From Pyropia haitanensis (Eukaryota > Rhodophyta > Bangiophyceae > Bangiales > Bangiaceae), in NCBI GenBank assembly GCA_008729055.1, contig SDUX01000002.1:1120496-1184495 (forward strand): a stretch of 64,000 nucleotides of DNA, written 5' to 3'. Under the pieces are notes generated by a model. The model was not told where the DNA came from, made no database searches, and saw only the letters and a program-made list of their open reading frames with translations. A program made the position numbers and the translations under genes. Shown piece after piece: positions 22,656 to 31,900 of this stretch. The stretch's first letter is position 1; the number at the start of each line of letters is the position of its first letter.

Positions 22656-23538
22656 CTACGGATTCCTCGGCGGCGCACCCGCCGGCGCGGCCGCCCCGGC
22701 CGCCCCCGCCCCGCCTGCGCCCCCCTCCCCTCCCGCCGGGGCGTCCGCCCCCACCACCGCCGCCGTCGTTGTCGGCACCGCTGGCGGCGCCGCCGTGCCG
22801 GCGCCCCCCCCCCCCGGTGCCGCCGCCGCGGCCGCCCCCCCCCCCCCACGTCCGCACCCCCCCCCCCCCCACCGGCGGCGCCGCCGCCGCGGCGGGCGCG
22901 ACGGGCGGCGCGCCGACGGGCCCGCCGCCGCCCCAGTCAAACTTGTGCGGGATCTTGGTGATCCGCGGCTCGTCCGCGGCGATGTTGCGGACGAGCTTGC
23001 TCACGTCCACCGGCCCCGCCGCGGCGGCCGCCGCCGCCGCCGCCGCCGACGGCGCCATGCCGTCGGCGGCCGCGGGCGCGTCGGCAGCCGCGGCGGTCCC
23101 CGCTGGCCGACCCGCGGCGGCGGTCGCGTCGGGCGGCGCCGCCCCCCCCTCCGCCGCGGCCGCCCCCGCCTCTGCCTCGGCGCCGACCAGCTCGTTGTTG
23201 ACATAGTAGCCGACGCGCACAAACTCGGTGCCGTGGTAGCTGGCCGTGACGAGCACGATCGTCACGCCCACCACGTCGGCCGGCGGGATGGCCGCCACGT
23301 CGGGCGCGTCGACGGCGAGCACAAACGCAAAGCGGCCCGGCGTGTCGGCCGGCAGCAGCACCGCGTCGAGCTCCTGGTCGTACGCGGGGTCCTCGGCAGA
23401 GCCAACATAAATGACCTTCCATTCCAGGTCCTCGGCCAGCGGCTCGCGCACGTCGTAGGTGATTTCAAACTGGAGGGGGGCGGTGAAGGGTGCGGGGTTG
23501 TCCAGGACGACCATGTTCACCACGTCCACCGCCGCCAT
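22656..23538 (-). CDS. ASF1: Histone H3-H4 chaperone ASF1
   Basis: ASF1 hands H3-H4 dimers to CAF-1 and HIRA during nucleosome assembly. The N-terminal immunoglobulin-like core is intact from MAAVDVVNMVVLDNPAPF through PLQFEITYDVREPLAEDLEW, WKVIYVGSAEDPAYDQELDA, VTIVLVTASYHGTEFVRVGY and YYVNNELVGAEAE. The terminal strand RNIAADEPRITKIPHKFDW is also present, after an Ala/Gly/Asp insert of about 60 residues where other species have a short loop. The ATG at 23538 is unambiguous. After VRTWGGGG the frame meets C14, C13 and C12 runs (22857-22870, 22835-22847, 22804-22815). The reading continuing with AAPPAVPTTTAAVVGADAP and ending APAGAPPRNP (TAG at 22656-22658) has the composition of the rest, so I end the gene there. 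Without a shift the frame runs Arg-rich to 22195. Confidence 0.95.
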
Positions 23539-24366
23539 CGCGGGTGCGGGCCGCCCGCAACAGGGTGCGGGGGGGGGGGGGGAAGCGGGGAAGGAAGGGA
23601 GGAAAAGGTCAGCACAAAGACGGGCGGTCAGGGGCAGGGGGGGGGGGGGGGGGCGGTAAGAGAGGCCCCCGCCAGTCGCGCGGCAGTGTCAAGAGCGGGC
23701 CGGCGGGGAGGGGGGGGGGGGGGGGGAAGCGGCGGCGGAGGGGCAGGCGCCACGCCCCTGCGCACGCGGCAGCGGCAACCGCGGCGGCCGGCGCGGCACG
23801 ACCTCGCCGGTCAGACGAGGCGGGAAGGGGGTGGCGGGCGGCCGTGTTGGGGTTGGTGGCCGGTGGGGGTGGCAGCGTCAAGGGCGGGGGGAGGGGGGGG
23901 AGGGAGGAGCGGGGAGGAGGGTTGACCACGTCAGCGCGGGGGGTGAGTGAGGTGGGGGAGGAACAGGGGGGGGCGGTGCAACGGGGACAGCGCGTGAGGT
24001 GACGGCGTCGGCGAGCGCGGGGGCGCGCGGCGGACCGCGGCCACGACGGGGACGGCCACCACCACCGCGCACCCGCCGCGCGGGCGAGTCGGCGACCGCC
24101 GGCGCGGACACGGGCGCGTGCCGGCGGTGCGCGCGGGCGGTGGCGCGGCCGCGGCCGCCCGTCTCTGCCGCGGGCGCGTGGCGGGAAGGCCGCGCGCCGC
24201 GAGCCGCCCGCCGTCGGCCAAGCCCGCGTGCGGGCGGCGCGAGGGGTGGCCGCGGCCAAGCCCACCACGGCGAGACGGCGTGTGGCTGCTTTCTCATTTT
24301 TTTTCCGATGGGGTCCAAGTCAATACCAACAAATAAGCTTTCACCCATTCATCCAGCCGGAGAGGA

Positions 24367-24382
24367 CCCATTGACCAATGGG
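24367..24382. promoter_or_regulatory. CCAAT-containing dyad CCCATTG-ac-CAATGGG
   Basis: Perfect 7-base inverted repeat with a 2-base spacer; each arm contains a CCAAT box core (one on each strand). It lies about 570 bases before the ATG at 24939 and about 830 upstream of the ASF1 start, next to the GTAC cluster. A promoter function is plausible but inferred. Confidence 0.35.
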
Positions 24383-24449
24383 AAGGTGATCCGGACCCGG
24401 TCTTGACGGTTGATCAGATCGGACAAAGTTGGGATTACAGCAATAGTAT

Positions 24450-24494
24450 GTACAGAGCGGTACACGCATTGTACGAGCTGTACACAAACAGTAC
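24450..24494. promoter_or_regulatory. Cluster of five phased GTAC motifs
   Basis: GTAC starts at 24450, 24460, 24471, 24480 and 24491, that is every 9-11 bases and so on one face of the helix. The first is part of TGTACAGAGCGG, which also occurs at 22434-22445. Three of the five carry a 5' T (TGTAC). A protein-binding array is the natural reading, but no factor can be named from sequence alone. Confidence 0.4.
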
Positions 24495-24532
24495 GTTTGT
24501 TTTGTGGATGACGGATTCGGCCGGCGGTGCAA

Positions 24533-24642
24533 GGCCGCGAGTGACGACGGTCAAGAAGCGCCCGTGACGGCGAGGCGGGCGGTGCCAGGCCGCGAGTGAC
24601 GACGGTCACGCGGCGCCCGTGACGGCGGGGCGGGCGGGCACG
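24533..24642. repeat. 55-base direct tandem duplication
   Basis: GGCCGCGAGTGACGACGGTC begins both copies (24533 and 24588) and CGCCCGTGACGGCG recurs inside each. A partial third copy (TTCGGCCGGCGGTGC) precedes the first. The copies differ at several positions. Confidence 0.75.
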
Positions 24643-24938
24643 CCCGCCGCGGGGAGCGCTGCAGCAGCAGACCACGGCAGAGCTCAGTTTTGTCGGGATT
24701 TCGGCGCTCGCTGCCGTCGGGGTGGTGTTGCCTCCCCTGCTCAACCCCATCCTGCCCCCCCCCCTTCTTTCGTTCTGTCGTCCGCCCCACCCCTGCCGCG
24801 TCCCCTCCACCCCTTTCGTGCCCCCACTCCGCCCCCCCTCAGCCCCCTTCTTCCCCCCACCAGCCCGCCATCCACCCTTCTTTGTCGACCTGTGGCTTGA
24901 CGCGCTGGGGTGTCCCCGCGACGCGGCCTGCCGCCCCC

Positions 24939-25361
24939 ATGAGCGGCAGTCCCGCCCCGGGCGCGGCCGCCCGCGTTCCCGTCCCAGGGGCGGACGCGCG
25001 CCACGCCGTCGACGGTGCGTACGGGGACACGGCGGGGAGCGGCGGCGGCGGCCGCCGCGGCACGCCCACGACGGTACGACCACGTGCGGGAGGTGCAGGC
25101 GGAGCCCCCCGGCGAGGCCGCCGCGAGCGGCGCGGCCGTGTGGATGGACGCGGCGGAGGTGGGGCGGCTGCCGCACCCCCCCGTGCGGCCGTGAGGTGCG
25201 GTCGGTGCGCTCCTCCGAGACCGACAGCGAGGGGGAGGAGGGCGCAGCGGCCGCGTCCGAGGCCCGGCCCCGAACCCTTGGACGAGGGCGCCTCGCTCGC
25301 CGGGCCTGCGTCTGGGCGGCTGCCCAGCGAGCACACGCTGCGGGCGCTTGCGCGCCCATAG
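24939..25361 (+). pseudogene. Small acidic hypothetical protein, reading frame broken
   Basis: Starting at the ATG at 24939 the frame reads MSGSPAPGAAARVPVPGADA and then HAVDGAYGDTAGSGG. Coding-like text then continues in the second frame as YDHVREVQAEPPGEAAASGA and VWMDAAEVGRLPHPP. It moves to the third as REVRSVRSSETDSEGEEGAA, and returns to the first as PEPLDEGASLAGPASGRLP then SEHTLRALARP before TAG at 25359-25361. Each step fits the loss of one base, but only one break (C7 at 25176-25182) is at a run. About 140 codons in all. I do not recognise the family. It could be an error-damaged small gene, a decayed gene, or two short introns; chance is possible. Confidence 0.3.
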
Positions 25362-25533
25362 GGCCTCGCCGTGAGCTTTTGGACCAGGGGCAGCCGGACC
25401 GCCTCTGGCCAGGCGCCACCGTCTGCTTTGTGCTGCCGACGCCGGCGCCAAAGTCGGCCCCTGCCCGAGCCGCCGGCCACAGCCGCTCCGGCCGACGCCA
25501 GGCGCCAACGCGACAACTCCCGCCAGCGGATAC

Positions 25534-25548
25534 AAAAAAAAAAAAAAA
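25534..25548. repeat. A15 run
   Basis: A pure run of fifteen A in very GC-rich sequence, 110 bases past the stop of the coiled-coil gene on its 3' side (where it reads as T15) and 170 bases past the end of the broken small gene on the plus strand. Confidence 0.8.
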
Positions 25549-25658
25549 GATCAAGGGAACAGACCCACCCAATCCCCGTCGCGTTCCCCGCCTCCCTCCC
25601 CCCAAGAACCCCCCCCCACCCCCCCAAGAAACCCCCTCACCCCCCCACCCCCCCCTCC

Positions 25659-26969
25659 TCACACCTCGTTCTTAGTCGCCTGAAAGTACCGCACAAACTG
25701 CGCCCACGTGACGTCCCCCCCCCCCTCCCCCCCGGCGGCGGGGCGGCGTCCCCCCCCCCCCCACCCCCCCCCCCCCCCCCAGCCGCCCACCACCTCCCGC
25801 CGGAGGGCTTCCGCGTCGTCTGGGACCGCCCCCCCCTCCAGCCGCCGCACCGCGGCGAGCCACTCCCGCCCCGAGCACACCGCCGCGGTGCCGCGCTCGC
25901 GCGGCGCGAAAAAGTCGTGCCACGGCCCGCGGGGGCCGCCGCCGGGCCGGCGGGTGACGAGCCCGCCGCCGCCGCGGCCGTGGATGGTGGCGATAAAGGC
26001 GCGGCGGAGGGCGGCACGGCGGGCGGCGACGGTGGCGGGGGAGGCGGGGCGGGGGGGGGGGGGGGGGGCCGCCGGGGGGGGGGGCGGGGGGGGGGGGGAG
26101 GGCGGCCGCCCGCCCGGGGGGGGGGGGGCGCCCAGGGAGACGGCGCTGGGCGTCGACGGCGCCGCCCAGCTGCTCGCGGGCGAGGGGGGGGCCGACGGCG
26201 TTGCCGTCACGCTGCCCGACGCGGACCGCGCGGCGCTGCCGGCCGCGACGGACCGCGGCGCCGCCGCGGCGGCCGTGTCGGCCGCGGCGGCCACGGCGGC
26301 CGCGTCGGCCGCGGCGGCCGCGTCGGCCGCGGCGGCCGCGGCGGCCGCGTCGACGGCCAGCGGCGACAGCGCCCCCCCCCCCCCCCCCCTCGCTCCGCGG
26401 CGGCGGCCGCCGCTTGCGCGACGGCCCCCCCCCCCCCCCCCTCGCCCCCCCCCACCTCCTCCTCATCCCCCCCTCCCCCCCCCCCCCGGCAGCGGCACGC
26501 TCGCCACGTACGGCGCCATGGCGTGGACGCGGAACAGCTCCACACTCGCGCGCAGCCGCCGCTCCGCCGTTGCGCGTGCCGCCGCGTCGGCGGCGGCGCG
26601 GCCGGCGGCGGCGGCGGCCGCCTCCCGCGCCGCCCGCAGCTGCCGCGACAGCCGCACGCGGGACGCTTTGAGCGCCGCCGCGAGCGCCGCGACCTCCGCG
26701 TCGCGCGTCGCGACGAGCGCGCGGAGGGTGGCGGCCTCGTCGCGGAGCGTCGCGAGCGCCGCCGCCGAGTGGGGGGAGGGGGGGGGGTGCTGGGGGGGGG
26801 GGGTTGCCCGCGGGGGGGGGGTCCGGGCGAGGGGGGGGGGGGGGGGGGGGGGGGGGGGTGCCGCCGCCACCGGTGGTCGCGGCGGCCACGTCTGGGGCGG
26901 CCGCCGCCGCGGCCGCCGCGCCGGCGGCCTCGCCGTCTGGCGTGGCGGCCGCCCCCACCGGCACCCCTT

Positions 26970-27006
<37 letters not shown>

Positions 27007-27383
27007 CGCCTCTGCCCCCTCGTCACCGTCACGCCCACTGGCCGCACCGGCGGCGGGGACCCCCCCCCCCCCTCCACGGGGACCCCCCCCCCCCAGACGG
27101 GCGGCGGCGCCACGGCGGCGACGCGGCCGCCGGCGGCGTACTCTGGATCACCGCCTCGAGCTGCTGCACCGCCGCCGCGACGGGGCGGGCGGCCGCGGCG
27201 GCCGCCGCGGCCGCGCCGGCCGGCGGTGGGGGGGGGGGGGGGTGCCGACGAGCGCGGCGAGGCCCACGCCGGGGGAGGCGGCCACGCCACGGCCGCCGCC
27301 GCCGCCGCCGCCGCCGCTGGAAGGGGGGGGAGGGGGGGGGGGGGTCCCCGCCCCGCCGCCGTCGCCGGCAGCCGCCACCGTGT

Positions 27384-27423
<40 letters not shown>

Positions 27424-27816
27424 CGCCGCCGCGTCGGCAGCGCCCGCCGCACGCGCGTCGTCGCTGGCCGCGGCGGCCGCCGCGGCCGCCGCGCCGCCGT
27501 CGCTGTCCGAGCCGCCGTCGCCGCCACCGCCGCCGCCCCCACCACCACCACCGTCGAGGTCGTCATCGCCGCTGCCATCGTGGCCGCCGCCGTCGCGGTC
27601 GGCGGCGGCAGCGGTGGGAACGTCCCCCTCAGCGACGGGCGTGCCCGTTATGGGCGCCGCCGGCGGGGAGGAGGCGGGCGGCGTGGCGGCGTCCGCCCCT
27701 GCTCCTGCGGGCGCCTCCCCAGCGGCGGCGGCGGCGTCCGCCTCGGCCTCGGCCGCCGCCGCCGCGGCGGCCGCCTTCTTTTGCGCGCCGGTCTTGCGGC
27801 GCCGGCCGCCCGCCAT
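25659..27816 (-). CDS. Unknown coiled-coil protein with Ala/Gly linkers (frame broken repeatedly)
   Basis: From the ATG at 27816 the protein starts MAGGRRRKTGAQKKAAAAAA, a basic then Ala/Glu-rich head, followed by GDDDLDGGGG acidic/Gly stretches. Further on, in shifted frames, come VAAAVQQLEAVIQSTPPAA and then a heptad-rich helix of about 80 residues. That helix contains ALATLRDEAATLRALVATRD, EVAALAAALKASRVRLSRQL and AERRLRASVELFRVH. The C-terminus reads RRAFIATIHGRG, GPWHDFFAPRERG, WLAAVRRLEGGAVPDDA and finally DVTWAQFVRYFQATKNEV with TGA at 25659-25661. Frame changes coincide with G and C runs such as 26817-26858, 27061-27097 and 27224-27242. A long coiled coil with a conserved-looking tail suggests a scaffold, golgin or cytoskeletal linker, but I recognise no named family. 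Confidence 0.55.
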
Positions 27817-28955
27817 GGGCGGCGCGCCCCCGCGGTGGGGCGGTCCCGGCGCGGGACGGTGGGTTGGGGGCGGGGGGGGGGGGAAGGGCGTGGAAACAGG
27901 AAAGGGGAGGGAAAAGGCCAAACGGGAAGAGGCACAGGGCACAGAGGACAGCGGGGGGGGGGGGGGGGGGAAGGCAGCAACGAGACAAGAGGGGCGGGAC
28001 ACGAGGGCGGGCGGCGATGGGGGGAAAAAGCAAAGGGCAAGACGACGAGCGATGGGGGCACACGCGCACAGCCGGCGGCAGCAAGGGGGCGGCGTCTGGG
28101 TAGGGGAGGCAGGTGGTCGCGGCGGCGGCGCCCGATCGACGAGGCGGTGGCAGTCCCGCAAGGTGGCGGTGACAGTCCCGCAAGGTGGCGGTGACAGTCC
28201 CGCAAGGTGGCGGTGGCCGTCGGGCACCCGCGCGCACGCGCACGCGCGCCAAGCGGCGGCGGCGGCGGCGGCGGCGGCGTGGCGGTCTTGGTTGCGGGCC
28301 AGCAGAGGGGGGGGGTGTGGGGGGCGGCGGCGGCGGGAGGGGGGGGGTGTGTGGCGCGCACGACCCGTGGCCAAAGGGGTGTGCGCGCCGCGGCACGACG
28401 GGGCGGGCGGGGGCGGGCCCCGAACGCACCGCCCCTGCGGCAGCCGCGCCTCGCCCATGATTGGCTGCCGACCAGCGGGGGGTGCCCGCCGTCCTGGCCG
28501 GGTGTGCGCGGGCCCAATGTTCAAAATTCAAAGCGCCACCTCGGGCCAGGGTGGCTCCGCGCGACGCTCCCCGCTGAAAATGAGCGCGACACTGTCAGCG
28601 CTCGGACACGGGACCAGGTTTTTACGACACTCGGGATGAGAAGGTATCAGAGCGGTTGGCCGGCGCCCTCACCACTGCAAGTGAAGGACAGTCTCATTGG
28701 CCCGATCCTGTTCACACATTTCAAATTTACGTGGCGCCCGCACAGTGGCTGAGACGACGTTCGGCCGGTGTCGCCGTGTCTCTTATGTCGCCAATCATCA
28801 CACTCCTGTGCGGCGGAATCCAAGACACAACGGACTGATGCAGACCTCGCAGCCAGAAAAAACAGAACGCTGTTCAAGGAGAGTAGGTGAAGCGGAAAAG
28901 GGAGATATTCATGGCTTGAGATGGAGAGAGGGCAACCGGGACACAACACATCAGC
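27817..28955. other. Intergenic region between INO80 3' end and the coiled-coil gene
   Basis: 27817-28450 is G/C rich, with a 22-base tandem repeat. From about 28500 the sequence becomes much less GC rich and homopolymer-poor, continuing into INO80. It should hold the promoter of the coiled-coil gene and the 3' untranslated region of INO80. No convincing gene. Confidence 0.5.
28151..28216. repeat. Three tandem copies of a 22-base unit
   Basis: CAGTCCCGCAAGGTGGCGGT plus GA starts at 28151, 28173 and 28195 with only end variation. It lies in the 5' flank of the coiled-coil gene, about 340 bases before its ATG. Confidence 0.85.
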
Positions 28956-31900
28956 CTACGCACTCGCAGCAACCGGCACACTGGAGCTACCAGGAGTGGT
29001 GGCGACCGTCGTCACGGATGCCGACAAACCAGCCAGCTGCTGCGCCTTGTCGTCAATATCGTCCTCGCCCATGAGCAGAGCCGCCAGGTCACGCAGGTTG
29101 GTCGCGTCGCCGTCCGCCTGCTCCGCCTCAGACGCAATCTGGCCGCCCTTGATGACCAGGTCGTTGATGCGCTCCTTCTGCAGCGCCCGACTGCGAATCC
29201 GTTCCTCAATCGTGCCCCGTGCCAGCAGGCGGTACACCGTGACTGGGCGCTCCTGACCAAGTCTGTGGGCCCGATCCATCGCCTGCGAGTCGACCGTTGG
29301 GTTCCAGTCCGAGTCGAAAAAGATGACCGTGTCCGCTGCAGTGAGGTTGATCCCCACGCCGCCGGCACGCGTGGACAACAAAAAGACAAACAGCTCGTCG
29401 TCCGTCTGCCACTCAGCGACCATGTCACGGCGGTCCGCCAGGGCAGACTGGCCATCCAGCCGCACGTACTTGAAGCCCGTCGTCTGCACATAGTTCTCCA
29501 GGATGTCCATCACCTTGGTAAACTGCGAGTAGACGAGCACCTTGTGGCCTTCACGCTTGAGCCGACGGAGAAGGGCGTCCAACACCTGCATCTTGCCAGA
29601 GTCCGCGACCAGGCGACCGCGGTCAGGCATGGAGATCGACGAAGTGCCCACAGCACCGCCATAGTTGCCAGACAAGCCCCGCCACAGCGCATGGTTCTCG
29701 GCGACAGAAACACCGCTGTCTACGGGCGGCCCCGGGTAGGCCAAGGCTTGTGCTGCACTCAACGCGCTTGCATGCGACGCGTCCCCAGGGATAGACGGCT
29801 GCACAGACGGCGCTGTAGCCGCAGGCACATGTATCCGCGTCACCCGCAGGAGCCGCGTGTGCACCTCCACCATCTGGGCCGGAGACTCGTGGCCAGGAAG
29901 CAGGATGCGCCCGAGACCCCCACCACCCGCGACGCGCTTGCCAAACGACGGAAGCAACAGCCGCCGATGAGGAACGTTCAAGGGGTTCTGCGCCTCGCCA
30001 GTTGTCTCTGACTCAACCGGCGACCCGTACACCGTGTGCAGGCGGTCTAGGCCCTCCACCACGCCCGCTGTGATCCGGTGCCATCCATACACAGGGGCCA
30101 GTACTACCGCGATGGCAAAGACCTCAGACGGAGACAAGCCTCCAGCCAGGCGCAGCACAGACAATGAGCCCCCAGACAACGGCGTGGAACGATTCTCAGC
30201 CTTGAACGGTGGAGACCACTGCACGGCTAGACGGTCCGGCGTGAGAGGCCCGCACGTAACGACGCACGCCTTGCGGCGCTCGGCTTGCGCAAAATAGAGG
30301 CAGTCCCGCACCAAGGACGGCATGGGGAACGACAGTGCCGACTCCCGCACAAATGTCACCGCCTGCGGCGGCGGCGGACCATCAGACTTGTTCGTCAGCA
30401 CGGCAGGTGGCAGTGGGGCAATCGATGGCGGCGGCACCCGCTGGAACTGTAAAGGCGCCGTTGGCGTACGCCGCTGAAATGTCTCTGGGTGATTGCACAC
30501 CTTGCGCAGCTGCATGATAATGTTCATCAACTGCCCCTTCTCCGACGCGTCCGCCGCTGCGCTACCGCCACCACCGCCGCCCGAGGTCACGCCAAGGGTA
30601 CGGCGCAACTCCTCGACCGAAATGTTGGCCTTGATGCCCGCATAGAGCTTGCGCTGACGTGGCGTCAAATCGCAGTGCACAACCAGCTCCGTCTTGGGCG
30701 GCATCTCATTCTCGACATCGCGCTTGACGCGCCGCAGCATGAACGGGTCCAGCAGCGTCCGCAGTCGCGCCAATGTCGTCGAGTCGAGCATGGATGACGC
30801 GTTCTTGGCATGCCCCTCAATGTCCTTTGCAAACCAGTCCGCAAACTCCGTGTGGGAGTCAAAGACGGTGGGCATGATGAAGTGCAGCAGCGACCACAAC
30901 TCCGACATCTTGTTCTGCAGCGGCGTGCCCGTCAGCAGCAGCCGGTTGCGGCACGGAAAGTTGAGAAGCGCCTTCCACCGCGCCGACGCCGAGTTCTTAA
31001 TTGCTTGGGCCTCGTCGAGGACCACGTGCTGCCACTTGACGCGCGGAAAGTGGGTTTGGTCGGTCATCAGCGTCTCGTACGACGTGACGCACACGTGGAA
31101 CTCCGAGTCCCGGCGATACATCCGCTTCTGGGACCAGTGCTTGCGTAGCTCCTGGCGGTCCGCCTTGGAGCCCCAGTACGGCAGCACACGAAGCGACGGG
31201 CAAAACTTGCCCACCTCCTGCTGCCAGTTGTGTAGAGTGGCCTTGGGCGTAACCACCAAAAACGGACCCCAGTTGTTCTCCGCTTCCGCCAAGTAGGCCA
31301 GAAAAGAAATCGTCTGCACGGTCTTGCCTAGCCCCATCTCGTCAGCGAGAATCCCATTGATCCCTTGGTCGTAGAGGGAGACAAGCCAGGACAGCCCGCG
31401 TAATTGGTACCCCTTCATCTTGCCCAACAAGATAGACGGCTGCTTGACCGCCGCAACTTGCTTGTTGTCCGAGCCCGCCAGGGAAGTGGCCACCGCCGCC
31501 GCCTCGGCCGCCGCCGCTTCCGCCGCAGCAGCGGACATGCCAGCCGCGGCATCGCCGCCAGCAGCAGAAGTTACCCCATCCATGACATCCACAGCCGACG
31601 GCGTACGCAACCCACCTTCGTCGTCGGCGTGGCGCGCTTCGTCCGCAGCTCGGTCCGCCGCGGCCGTATCCGATATCGACCGCTGGCGGACGGTCTCGGT
31701 GTCAAACACAGCGAGCTTGGCACGGTGGGCCACCAGCAGCTCCGCAGCGGCGGCCTCAGACTTTCGCCGCAGCTCCGCGTCGTCCTCAGCACCAGTGATC
31801 GAGTCCATCGTCGCATCCACAGCCGCCCTGCCGGTGGCGGCAGTACTCCCAGCCGTATCAGCAGCCGCAGCAGCAGAGGTTGCCTGCGCCTTGGCCTGCA

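Larger units (their letters stand above)
23539..24938. other. Intergenic region with a low-GC regulatory-looking core
   Basis: Between ASF1 and the next candidate gene. 23539-24280 is G-rich shadow sequence. 24285-24530 drops sharply in GC, with T8 at 24298-24305, a CCCATTG-ac-CAATGGG dyad at 24367-24382 and a phased GTAC cluster. A 55-base tandem duplication follows. Confidence 0.5.

Noticed and set aside
24450..24494. Green-plant copper-response element bound by an SBP-domain factor
   Set aside because: Only the GTAC core is shared and SBP factors are a green-lineage family; kept as an unnamed phased motif cluster.
28151..28216. CRISPR-like array
   Set aside because: The repeats are directly contiguous with no spacers, and the genome is eukaryotic.
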